Origin: Solirubrobacteraceae bacterium | GTDB taxonomy: Bacteria; Actinomycetota; Thermoleophilia; Solirubrobacterales; Solirubrobacteraceae | NCBI GenBank assembly: GCA_025928415.1 | Contig: JAICJK010000001.1 | Span: 1-29,992 of the forward strand | DNA length: 29,992 bases | Direction: 5' to 3' | The notes under the pieces: model-generated | What the model was told of the DNA's origin: nothing | Databases searched by the model: none | Seen by the model: the letters and a program-made list of their open reading frames with translations, nothing else | Position numbers and translations under genes: made by a program | Shown here: positions 8,727-15,794 of the stretch, in pieces | Position numbering within the stretch: the first letter of the stretch is position 1 | Layout: each line of letters starts with the position of its first letter

Positions 8727-10835
8727 TCAGGCGGCCGGGATGCGCGCGAGCCCGGACAGCACCTGCGCCGCCGGCATCGGGCGCCCGAGCAGGTAGCCCT
8801 GCGCCAGCGGGCACTCGAGGTCGATGAGCAGCTCGCGCTGCGCCTCGGTCTCCACGCCCTCGGCCACCGCCTGCATCCCCAGCGACTGGGCGAGCTGCAC
8901 GACGGCCGTGAGCACCGCCGCGGCGGCGGGGTCGGTCGGCGCGGCGGCCAGGAACGAGCGGTCGATCTTCAGCCACTCCACGGGCAGCTCGATCAGCCGC
9001 GCCAGCGACGAGTAGCCGGCGCCGAAGTCGTCGATCGCCACGCGCACGCCGGTCTCGGCGATCCGGCGCAGCGCCGGCCCGGTGCGCTCGGGGTCCTGCA
9101 TGGCCGCCGACTCGGTGATCTCCAGGGCGACGCACGACGGATCGATCCCGTGCGCCGCGATCGTCGCGCCGATCTGGTCGACGAGGCCCTCGCGGCGCAG
9201 CTCGCGCGGGGACAGGTTGAGCGTGATGGACGGCTCGAAGCCCTCGTCCTGCCAGGCGCGGCGCTGGCGGCAGGCGAGCTCGACGACGTGCTCGCCGAGG
9301 CGCTCGATCAGCCCCGTCTCCTCCGCGAAGGGCACGAACTCGCCGGGCAGCACGAGCCCGCGGACGGGGTCCTCCCAGCGGACGAGCGCCTCGAGCGCGC
9401 GCAGCTCGCCGGTGGACGGCACGACGATCGGCTGCCAGTGCAGCACGAGCTGGTCCTCGGCGATCGCCTGGCGCAGCCGGCTGGTCATCGACAGGCGGCG
9501 CAGGGGCTCCGAGCGCGACCCGTCGTAGAGGCGGACCTCGTCGTGGCCATCGGCCTTGGCCTGGTACATCGCGGCGTCGGCGTGGCGCATCAGCGCCTCG
9601 GCGTCGTGGGCGTCGACGCCGAAGACGGAGACCCCGACGCTCGCGCCGGTGTTGAACTCGGCGCCCGCCACCACGAACGGCGTCTGGAGGTTCTCCACGA
9701 GGCCCTGGGCCGCGGCGAGCGCGGACTCCACGGCGGTCGCGGGGTCCAGGTCGGAGAGCAGCAGCAGGAACTCGTCGCCGCCCTGGCGCGCGAGCAGGTC
9801 GGTGTCGCGGCGGCGCGCCTGGAGGCGCAAGGCGACCTTCGTCAGCAGCCGGTCGCCCGCCGCGTGCCCGAGGGAGTCGTTGACGAGCTTGAAGTCGTCC
9901 AGGTCGAGGTAGAGCAGCGCCACCGCGCGGCCCTCGCGGCGCGCGCGGGCCAGGCTGAGCTCGAGGTGCTCGGCCAGCAGCGCGCGGTTCGGGAGGCCGG
10001 TGAGCGGGTCGTGGTAGGCCAGGAAGGCGATCTGCTCCTCGGCCGCCCGGCGCTCGGTGACATCCAGGCCGGCGTTCATGGAGCCGGTCACCGCGCCGTC
10101 CTCGTCGCACAGCAGCGTGCTGTGCCAGGCGACGGTGCGCGTGCTGCCGTCGGGGAGCAGGACCGGGCTCTCGAAGGTGGTGGCGTCGGCCTCGCCGGCC
10201 AGCAGCTTGGCGTGGTGGGCGCGCCCGTGCGCGCGGTGCTCCTCGGCCACGAAGCGCTCGAACCAGTCCACGCCCTCGAGCTCGCCCTCCGCGTGGCCCA
10301 GCAGCTCGTAGCCCGCGCGGTTGACGAGCAGGATCGTGCCGTCGGGGTCCAGCACCACGATCGTCGTCCCGGCGAGGTCGAGGTAGCGCGCCGCGCGGTC
10401 GCGCTCGGCGCGCAGCTCGGACTCGGCCTGGCGCAGGGCGGACACGTCCACGACGATGCCCTGGACCCGGCGGGCGACGCCGTCCTCGTCCAGGACCCGC
10501 GTCTCGCGCTCCCAGACGTCGTGGACCTGCCCTCCGGCGTCCACCATCCGGAACTCGCACTCGAAGTCGTAGGCCTCGCGCGCGGACCGGCGCTCCTCGG
10601 CCCGCACCCGCTCGAGGTCGTCGGGGTGCACGCAGCGGTACCAGAGGTCGTCGTCGGCCAGCAGCGCCTCGGCGGGATGCCCGAGCAGCCCCTCGACCTG
10701 CGGCGAGACGTACAGCAGGCGGGCCTCCTCGTCGGCCTCGGCCACGTAGGTCACCGCGGGGATGTGCTCGACCAGCGTCCGCCACAGGGACGCGGCGTCG
10801 GCGATGTCCGGGGTGGTCCGCTCGGGCTCTGGCAT
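8727..10835 (-). CDS. PAS-PAS-GGDEF-EAL cyclic di-GMP turnover protein
   Basis: A 702-residue cytoplasmic protein with two PAS sensor domains (about 20-135 and 148-262), a GGDEF diguanylate cyclase domain (about 270-440) and an EAL phosphodiesterase domain (about 450-690). The cyclase motif GGDEF at 352-356 is intact, with an RxxD product-inhibition site (RDTD) at 343-346. The EAL domain keeps the residues needed for hydrolysis: EAL at 482-484, the Asn of LNLSP, the Glu of [29 protein letters not shown] and QGYLLGRP. Both activities could therefore work, balanced by the PAS input. No membrane segment is seen. ATG at 10835 is used; no clear ribosome-binding site precedes it, and a GTG about 20 codons upstream is an alternative. 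Confidence 0.93.
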   Translation of the reverse strand: MPEPERTTPDIADAASLWRTLVEHIPAVTYVAEADEEARLLYVSPQVEGLLGHPAEALLADDDLWYRCVHPDDLERVRAEERRSAREAYDFECEFRMVDAGGQVHDVWERETRVLDEDGVARRVQGIVVDVSALRQAESELRAERDRAARYLDLAGTTIVVLDPDGTILLVNRAGYELLGHAEGELEGVDWFERFVAEEHRAHGRAHHAKLLAGEADATTFESPVLLPDGSTRTVAWHSTLLCDEDGAVTGSMNAGLDVTERRAAEEQIAFLAYHDPLTGLPNRALLAEHLELSLARARREGRAVALLYLDLDDFKLVNDSLGHAAGDRLLTKVALRLQARRRDTDLLARQGGDEFLLLLSDLDPATAVESALAAAQGLVENLQTPFVVAGAEFNTGASVGVSVFGVDAHDAEALMRHADAAMYQAKADGHDEVRLYDGSRSEPLRRLSMTSRLRQAIAEDQLVLHWQPIVVPSTGELRALEALVRWEDPVRGLVLPGEFVPFAEETGLIERLGEHVVELACRQRRAWQDEGFEPSITLNLSPRELRREGLVDQIGATIAAHGIDPSCVALEITESAAMQDPERTGPALRRIAETGVRVAIDDFGAGYSSLARLIELPVEWLKIDRSFLAAAPTDPAAAAVLTAVVQLAQSLGMQAVAEGVETEAQRELLIDLECPLAQGYLLGRPMPAAQVLSGLARIPAA

Positions 10836-10921
10836 GGGGTGGTGGGGCAGCGGTGCGGGTGGGACGCGCGACGGGCGGGGCCTGTCCACTGGATCGACAG
10901 TTGCCCACGGGAGGTTGAGCC

Positions 10922-12187
10922 TCAGGCCGGACGGCTCGTCGCGAAGCGCGGATGCGCCTGGTCGAGGTACCAGCCGAACGCCCGGTCGACCAACGGGCCG
11001 CGCGCGAGCAGGCGCAGCAGCGCGGTCAGCAGCCGCGGCGGGAGCGCGGGCACCAGGCGCTGCACGCGGCCGGCCACCGCGAAGGCGTGCGCGTGGGCGG
11101 CGCTGAAGGCGTGATAGCGGGCCAGCGCGGCGTCGCGCGGGCGCTCGCCGTCGAGCACGCCGCACAGCTCGCGGCCGCAGGCGATCCCGAAGTAGAACGC
11201 GGTGCGGATGCCCTCGCCGGACAGCGGGAAGCAGTGCCCGGCGCTGTCGCCGACGAAGAAGACGCCGTCCTCGGTGGCCGGGCGCAGGCGGTGCGGGAAC
11301 CAGTTGCCCTGGAAGCGCACGGGCTCGGCTTGGAGGCGCTCGGCCAGCGCGACGGTCGGGGCCTTGACGTGGCGGCGCGGGTCGTAGGAGCCGACGCCGA
11401 TGCGCGCCTCGCCGCCGGCCGGGACGCGCCAGGCGTACCCGCGCCGGACGACCTCCCGCTCGACCCAGACGTCGAGCGCGCCGGTGACCTCCTCACCGGG
11501 CGCCGCGCGCTGCGGATGGACCTCCAGGCCGCGGCTCAGCGGGGCGTCCGGCGGTTGGTAGTGGGGCTGGCTGAGCACGCGCCGCCAGCCCAGCGCGTCG
11601 ACGACGAGCCGAGCGCGCACGGTGCCGCGGTCGGTCCGCACCGCGATCGCCGCGTCCCCTCCCCCGCTCCCGCCGTCGCGGCCCTCGACCTTGGCCGTCT
11701 CGAAGCGCGCCGCGCCGGCCTGGGCCCACAGCGCGCGGCACAGCTCGGCGTAGTCGAAGGCCGTCCAGCTCCACGGCAGCCGGCAGCGCACGCGGCCGTG
11801 CGGCGTCGCGAAGGTCATGTCCGGCAGCTCCTGGCGTGCGGCGCGGGTGGCGCCCATCGCCTCCAGCCACGGCGTCGGGACCGCGCAGGCGCTCGTGGCG
11901 CGCTCCCCGATCTCGTAGCGGTCGAGGACCAGGACGCGGACGGCTTCGCCGTCCGTCGGGAGTTCGCGGACGGCTTCGCCGTCCGTCGGGAGTTCGCGGA
12001 CGGCTTCGCCGTCCGTCGGGAGCTCGCTGCGCGAACTCCCAGCATTTGGGTCCGATCGCGCCGCGCCCCGGGCGAGCTCGCGCGCGACGGCCAGGCCGGC
12101 GAAGCTCGCGCCGCAGATCAGGACGTCGACCTCGGTTCCGTCCAGCGACGTCCGCTCGGCGCCGCGCTTGGTCGCGCGCGTGGTCAT
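10922..12187 (-). CDS. Geranylgeranyl-reductase-family FAD-dependent oxidoreductase with in-frame repeat insert
   Basis: A 421-residue flavoprotein of the geranylgeranyl reductase family, which saturates double bonds of isoprenoid chains. It has the FAD-binding Rossmann start DVLICGASFAGLAVAREL (20-38), the second strand VLVLDRYEIGE (85-95), the substrate-side RRGYAWRVPAGGEARIGVG, and the second FAD motif FFVGDSAGHCFPLSGEGIRT. Between the first helix and the second strand of the Rossmann fold lie about 40 extra residues, including ELPTDGEAVR three times in a row (55-64, 65-74, 75-84), encoded by a 30-bp DNA repeat. ATG at 12187 overlaps the crtB stop as ATGA, so it probably acts on the product of that enzyme. 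The actual isoprenoid substrate is unknown. Confidence 0.85.
   Translation of the reverse strand: MTTRATKRGAERTSLDGTEVDVLICGASFAGLAVARELARGAARSDPNAGSSRSELPTDGEAVRELPTDGEAVRELPTDGEAVRVLVLDRYEIGERATSACAVPTPWLEAMGATRAARQELPDMTFATPHGRVRCRLPWSWTAFDYAELCRALWAQAGAARFETAKVEGRDGGSGGGDAAIAVRTDRGTVRARLVVDALGWRRVLSQPHYQPPDAPLSRGLEVHPQRAAPGEEVTGALDVWVEREVVRRGYAWRVPAGGEARIGVGSYDPRRHVKAPTVALAERLQAEPVRFQGNWFPHRLRPATEDGVFFVGDSAGHCFPLSGEGIRTAFYFGIACGRELCGVLDGERPRDAALARYHAFSAAHAHAFAVAGRVQRLVPALPPRLLTALLRLLARGPLVDRAFGWYLDQAHPRFATSRPA
11936..12040. repeat. Three tandem 30-bp palindromic repeats plus inverted half-copy, inside the reductase gene
   Basis: Copies at 11936-11965, 11966-11995 and 11996-12025 are identical except for one T-to-C change in the third (agttc to agctc). 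Each contains GGACGGC-TTC-GCCGTCC, a perfect 7-bp stem with a three-base loop that extends to 8 bp with its flanks. CGCGAACTCCC at 12030-12040 is the exact reverse complement of GGGAGTTCGCG inside the repeat, making a further hairpin. Thirty bases is ten codons, so the reading frame is kept and the protein gains ELPTDGEAVR units. Confidence 0.95.
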
Positions 12188-13029
12188 CGCAGCAGCGCCC
12201 CCGCGGCCGCGGCGCCGAGCTCCCACGGAGCGAGGCTCGTCCGGCGGCCGAGGACGTCGAACTCGAGCGCCTCGACGCGGTCGAGCACGCGCTCGTAGAC
12301 CGCCCGCGCGAGGCGCACCCCGGGCCGCACTCCGGCGGCCAAGTCGCCCTCCAGGCGGTGCGTGGCCGCGAACAGCGCCCGCGCGCGGGCGACCTCGCGC
12401 GCGACGCGCTCGCGGAAGCGCGGGTCGACCTCCCGGCGCAGGATCGCGCCCTCGTCCAGCCCGGGCAGGTAGACGCGATCCAGCGCGTAGTCCTCGCGCA
12501 CGTCGCGGATGAAGTTCGTGAGCTGGAAGGCCACGCCGAGGTGCGCGACGTCCTCGTGGACGGCGCACGGTGCCCCGAGCAGCGGCGCCATGATCCGCCC
12601 CACCGTCGCCGCCGAGCCGTCCATGTAGCGGTCGAGCTCCTCGGCGGTCCCGATGCGCACCCGCGCGTCGCAGTCCACCCGCATCGAGTCCATGTAGACC
12701 GGCAGGAGGTGGAGCGGAAGCTCCAGCCGGGCGCCGGCGTCGACGAGGGCGGCGATCACGGGGTGCGCGCAGCGCCCGGTCGCGAGGCCGTCCTCCAGCG
12801 CGGCCTGCCAGGCGTCCAGCGCGCGGCGCCGCGCGGGGGGGTCGGCGGCGCGCCGCGGCCCGTCCACGATCTCGTCGGCCCCGCGCAGGAAGCCGTACAG
12901 CGCATGGACGGCCGGGCGCTGCTGCGCGGGCAGCCGCCGTGTCGCCCAGTAGAACGTGGGATCGTGTCGGCGCTGCATGCGGCGGCACCGCTCGTACGAC
13001 CTTCCGATGGTCTCCTCGATCTCCTTCAC
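12184..13029 (-). CDS. crtB: Phytoene/squalene synthase family protein
   Basis: A 281-residue head-to-head prenyl synthase of the CrtB/squalene synthase family, joining two prenyl diphosphates. The first aspartate-rich motif is DEIVD at 52-56 and the second is DVRED at 176-180 within LTNFIRDVREDYALDRVYLP. The tyrosine/arginine-rich segment RRLPAQQRPAVHALYGFLR precedes the first motif as in the family. Start taken as GTG at 13029 with GAGG a few bases upstream. It overlaps the reductase by ATGA and is divergent from the ATPase gene. No phytoene desaturase or other carotenoid gene is visible, so phytoene versus squalene-type product remains open; the symbol is by family resemblance. Confidence 0.88.
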   Translation of the reverse strand: MKEIEETIGRSYERCRRMQRRHDPTFYWATRRLPAQQRPAVHALYGFLRGADEIVDGPRRAADPPARRRALDAWQAALEDGLATGRCAHPVIAALVDAGARLELPLHLLPVYMDSMRVDCDARVRIGTAEELDRYMDGSAATVGRIMAPLLGAPCAVHEDVAHLGVAFQLTNFIRDVREDYALDRVYLPGLDEGAILRREVDPRFRERVAREVARARALFAATHRLEGDLAAGVRPGVRLARAVYERVLDRVEALEFDVLGRRTSLAPWELGAAAAGALLR

Positions 13030-13065
13030 CCCTGCCTCGGAGTACGTACCCGGAGCATGCCACGG

Positions 13066-13992
13066 ATGACCGCGCTGCTCGGCGGCCGCCCCTACGTCTT
13101 CGTGACGGGCAAGGGCGGCGTGGGCAGGACGACCGTGTCGGCGGCGCTCGGGCTGGCGGGCGCGGCCGGCGGCCGGCGGACCGTCGTGTGCGAGGTCGGC
13201 GACCAGCGCCGCCTGCCCGCCCTGTTCGGCGTCCGGCCGGGCGCCACGGGCGAGGAGGTGCGCCTCGACGGCGACCTGTGGACGGTCTCGATCGACCCGA
13301 ACTCCGCCCTGCGCGAGTGGCTCGGCCGCCAGCTCGGCTCCCGCGCGCTGGTGCAGGCGCTGACGCGCTCCAACCTGTTCCAGTACTTCGTCGCCGCCGC
13401 TCCCGGGGCGCGCGAGCTCGTCACGGCGACCAAGCTCTGGGAGCTCGGCCAGGCGCGCCGCTGGGACCGCCGGGCGCAGCCCTTCGACCTGGTCGTGGCC
13501 GACCTGCCGGCGTCGGGGCACGGCATCGGGCTGCTGCGGGCCGCGCGGACGTTCGCCGACATCGCGCGGGTCGGCCCGATCGCGTCCCAGGCGGGGCGCG
13601 TCGCGAGCGCGATCGAGGATCCGCTGCGCACCGCGCTGGTGGCCGTGTCGCTGGCCGGCGAGCTGCCGGTGACCGAGACGCTCGAGCTGGAGGCGCGCGC
13701 CACGGCGGACCTGCGACGCGGGCTGGACGCGATCGTCGCCAACGCGCTGCTGCCGCGGCGCTGGAGTGCGCAGGACCTCGCGCGGCTGGAGGCGGTCGAC
13801 GGCGCGGTCGCGCTCCCGGCGCGGCGCGCCGCGCGCTCGGAGGCGGGGCGCGCGCGGGTCCAGCGGTCCCAGCTCGGGCGGTTGCGGCGCCATGCGCGAG
13901 CCGGCGTGGTCACGCTGCCGTTCGTCGCCACGGACACCATGCGGCCCGCCGACGTGCTCGGCCTGGCCGACGTGCTCCGGCGCAAGCTCTAG
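13066..13992 (+). CDS. ArsA/GET3-like ATPase with arginine in the P-loop
   Basis: A 308-residue soluble P-loop ATPase of the anion-transporting ArsA family (SIMIBI class). The N-terminus has VFVTGKGGVGRTTVSAALG, where the deviant Walker A motif GKGGVGKT has Arg (residue 21) instead of the second Lys; the first, signature Lys is present. Other family marks are FDLVVADLPASGHG (switch region) and LPVTETLELEARATADL plus DAIVANALLPRR. It is shorter than Get3 and lacks obvious metal-binding cysteines, so arsenite export is not implied; actinobacterial members of this group have no settled role. ATG 13066 is ten bases after GGAG; ATG 13057 in the same frame is too close to it. It is divergent from crtB with only 36 bp between starts. 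Confidence 0.85.
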   Translation: MTALLGGRPYVFVTGKGGVGRTTVSAALGLAGAAGGRRTVVCEVGDQRRLPALFGVRPGATGEEVRLDGDLWTVSIDPNSALREWLGRQLGSRALVQALTRSNLFQYFVAAAPGARELVTATKLWELGQARRWDRRAQPFDLVVADLPASGHGIGLLRAARTFADIARVGPIASQAGRVASAIEDPLRTALVAVSLAGELPVTETLELEARATADLRRGLDAIVANALLPRRWSAQDLARLEAVDGAVALPARRAARSEAGRARVQRSQLGRLRRHARAGVVTLPFVATDTMRPADVLGLADVLRRKL

Positions 13993-14005
13993 ATTGCCGC
14001 CCGGC

Positions 14006-15322
14006 GTGCGCGATCGTCCCTCCAGCCCGCCGGACCGCTCGCCCCCCGGAGGACGCCCCGCGCCCGGCCCCGGCGTGCTCGCGCCGCTGCGCGTCGCCGC
14101 CTTCCGGCGCCTGGCCTGCACCTACGCGCTCAACGAGCTGACCTGGGGCGTCGGGACGGTCGCCCTGGTGGTGCTCGTCTACGCCCACACCGGGAGCGCG
14201 CTGGCGACGAGCGGGCTGTGGATCGCCAGCGCCGCCGCGCCGGCGGTGCTCGCGCCGCTGCTGACCGCGCGGGTCGACCGGCTGCCCACGCGCGCGAGCC
14301 TCCCGACCCTCTACGCGCTGGAGGCGGCGATCTTCGGGGCGCTCGCGGCGCTGGCCGGCGACCCGTGGCCGGCGGCGGTGCTCGCCCTCGCGCTGCTGGA
14401 CGGGACGATCGCCCTGACCGGCCGCGGGATCACGCGCGCGGCGGTGTCCGGCGCCCTGCAGCCCGCCGGCCTGCTGCGCGCGGGCAACACGCTCCTGAAC
14501 GTCCTGTTCGCCGTGTGCCTCACGGCCGGCCCCGCGATCGGCGGCCTGCTGCTCGCGCAGTTCGGCCCGCGGACGGCGCTGGTCGCGGCCGGCGGGATCT
14601 TCCTCGCGATGGCGGTGATCCTCGTGACCTCGCGGGACCTCCCGGTCCCCGAGGGCGGCGACGCCGCCGGCGCGCACGGCGTCGCGCGCGCGCTGGAGGC
14701 GCTGCGCTTCGTGCGCTCCTCCCAGCGCCTGCGCCGGATCGTCGGCGTCCACGCGGCCACGCTGGTGTGCACGATGCTGTTGTCGCCGGTGGAGGTCATC
14801 TTCGCCCGGGAGCTGACCGGTCGCGACGCCTCGTACGGCCTGATGCTGGCCGTCTGGGGCGCCGGGACCGTGCTGGGCAGCCTCGTCTTCGCGCGCCTGC
14901 GCTCCGGGGCCACCCGCGAGGTGACGGCGGGCGCGGTCGCCGTCATCGGCACCGGCATGCTGGTGATGTCCGTCTCGCCCGTGTTCGGCCTCGCGCTGGT
15001 CGGGTCGCTGCTCGGCGGCGCGGGCAACGGCGTGTGGTCGGTCTCGGTGATCAACCGGATCCAGCACGCACTGCCCGGCGCCTTCCAGGCCCGCGTGATG
15101 GGCCTGCTGGAGTCCGTGGTGGCCGCGGCGTCGGGCGTGGGGTTCCTGATCGCCGGCCTGCTCGAGGGCGGCATCGGCGCCCGCGGGGTCATCGCTGTGG
15201 CGGGCGTCGGCACCGTCATGTCGGCGGTGGCCTTCGCGTGGGCGCTGACCGGCGATGACGATGCCGGCGGCCCCGACGCCGAGGAGGCCGCTGCGGTGCT
15301 CGTCGGCGTCTCCACCCGCTGA
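14006..15322 (+). CDS. Major facilitator superfamily transporter
   Basis: A roughly 438-residue MFS membrane protein. About twelve hydrophobic segments are visible, including VGTVALVVLVYAHTGSALA, AAIFGALAALAG, LLNVLFAVCLTAGPAIGGLL, LVAAGGIFLAMAVILV and FGLALVGSLLGGAGNGVWSV. The loop between segments 2 and 3 has LLTARVDRLPTR, similar to the G-x3-D-R-x-R loop motif of the superfamily. Composition resembles the MFS_3/enterobactin-exporter-like group; substrate unknown. The start is uncertain: GTG 14006 is used (13 bases after the ATPase stop, with TAGATT ten bases upstream); TTG 13994 and GTG 14075 are in frame, and the last would remove a Pro-rich leader. Probably in one unit with the ATPase. 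Confidence 0.85.
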   Translation: MRDRPSSPPDRSPPGGRPAPGPGVLAPLRVAAFRRLACTYALNELTWGVGTVALVVLVYAHTGSALATSGLWIASAAAPAVLAPLLTARVDRLPTRASLPTLYALEAAIFGALAALAGDPWPAAVLALALLDGTIALTGRGITRAAVSGALQPAGLLRAGNTLLNVLFAVCLTAGPAIGGLLLAQFGPRTALVAAGGIFLAMAVILVTSRDLPVPEGGDAAGAHGVARALEALRFVRSSQRLRRIVGVHAATLVCTMLLSPVEVIFARELTGRDASYGLMLAVWGAGTVLGSLVFARLRSGATREVTAGAVAVIGTGMLVMSVSPVFGLALVGSLLGGAGNGVWSVSVINRIQHALPGAFQARVMGLLESVVAAASGVGFLIAGLLEGGIGARGVIAVAGVGTVMSAVAFAWALTGDDDAGGPDAEEAAAVLVGVSTR

Positions 15323-15422
15323 GCAGGTCCCGGCCGGCACGTGGCCGCGGCTCGAACGAACGTCCACGGGCGCCGAGCCCCCCTCAAGTGCGCCGCTCCC
15401 CTGCCGACGACAGGGTCCTGAA

Positions 15423-15454
15423 CGACGTCACCCGGCGTGAACCGGGTGACGTCG
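15423..15454 (+). terminator. 13-bp perfect hairpin after the MFS gene
   Basis: CGACGTCACCCGG (15423-15435) and CCGGGTGACGTCG (15442-15454) pair perfectly around a six-base loop. A second small stem CGCC-TGA-GGCG follows at once at 15453-15463. The pair lies about 100 bases after the MFS stop and before the convergent HD-GYP gene. There is no T-run, so intrinsic termination would be of the hairpin-only type suggested for high-GC actinobacteria; a protein-binding operator is the alternative. Confidence 0.5.
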
Positions 15455-15717
15455 CCTGAGGCGCTAGGCCAAGACCGTTGCAGCGGCCAAGGCATTTTCT
15501 CGGCGCCCTGAGGTCGCGATGGCGCTTCAGCCGGTGCGGACGCCCATGGGGTCACCTCGTAGTTCGCGGGGTAGGAAGGACCTCATTAGCGCACGGCTGT
15601 GGCGCCGCGCGCGACCGAACATCCGTCCATCCCGGCCGCAGACGCTCAATATCGGGATCGCGCGGCTTGAAACCTGAACTTTCGCCGTATTCAGGTCGTT
15701 CAGGAGAATTGGCGCGT

Positions 15718-15733
15718 AGACGCTCCTGCGTCT
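15718..15733 (-). terminator. Possible terminator hairpin after the HD-GYP gene
   Basis: AGACGC-TCCT-GCGTCT is a six-base-pair stem (extendable by a T-G and a G-C pair) about 60 bases after the HD-GYP stop on the minus strand. The bases after it on that strand, ACGCGCCAATTCTCC, are the most A/T-rich nearby but are not a T-run. Assignment as a terminator is weak. Confidence 0.3.
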
Positions 15734-15794
15734 GCACGCCATCCTGCAGCGGGGCCGACGCGCCGGGGCGGGCGGCCCCCTTCCCGCGCCTGCG

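Larger units (their letters stand above)
15323..15794. other. Gene-poor convergent region with hairpins and a lower-GC patch
   Basis: These 472 bases lie between the ends of the MFS gene and the HD-GYP gene. I see no convincing gene: the open frames here are short, overlap each other and lack family features. Contents are the 13-bp hairpin at 15423-15454, a patch at about 15661-15720 with only 32 of 60 bases G or C, an inverted repeat ACCTGAA (15672-15678) / TTCAGGT (15690-15696), and a second TTCAGG three bases further on (15699-15704). A six-base-stem hairpin follows at 15718-15733. Confidence 0.7.

Noticed and set aside
10882..10900. CTGTC/GACAG inverted repeat upstream of the GGDEF-EAL gene
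   Set aside because: Only five clean base pairs; short repeats like this are frequent in such GC-rich sequence.
15340..15720. tRNA or riboswitch in the convergent gap
   Set aside because: I found no T-loop GGTTCGAATC-like sequence, no cloverleaf pairing and no known aptamer core.
15527..15742. Minus-strand open frames of 71 and 61 codons in the convergent gap
   Set aside because: They overlap in different frames, lack conserved motifs and have third positions unlike the real genes. A good Shine-Dalgarno-like GAGGTGA precedes only a six-codon frame.
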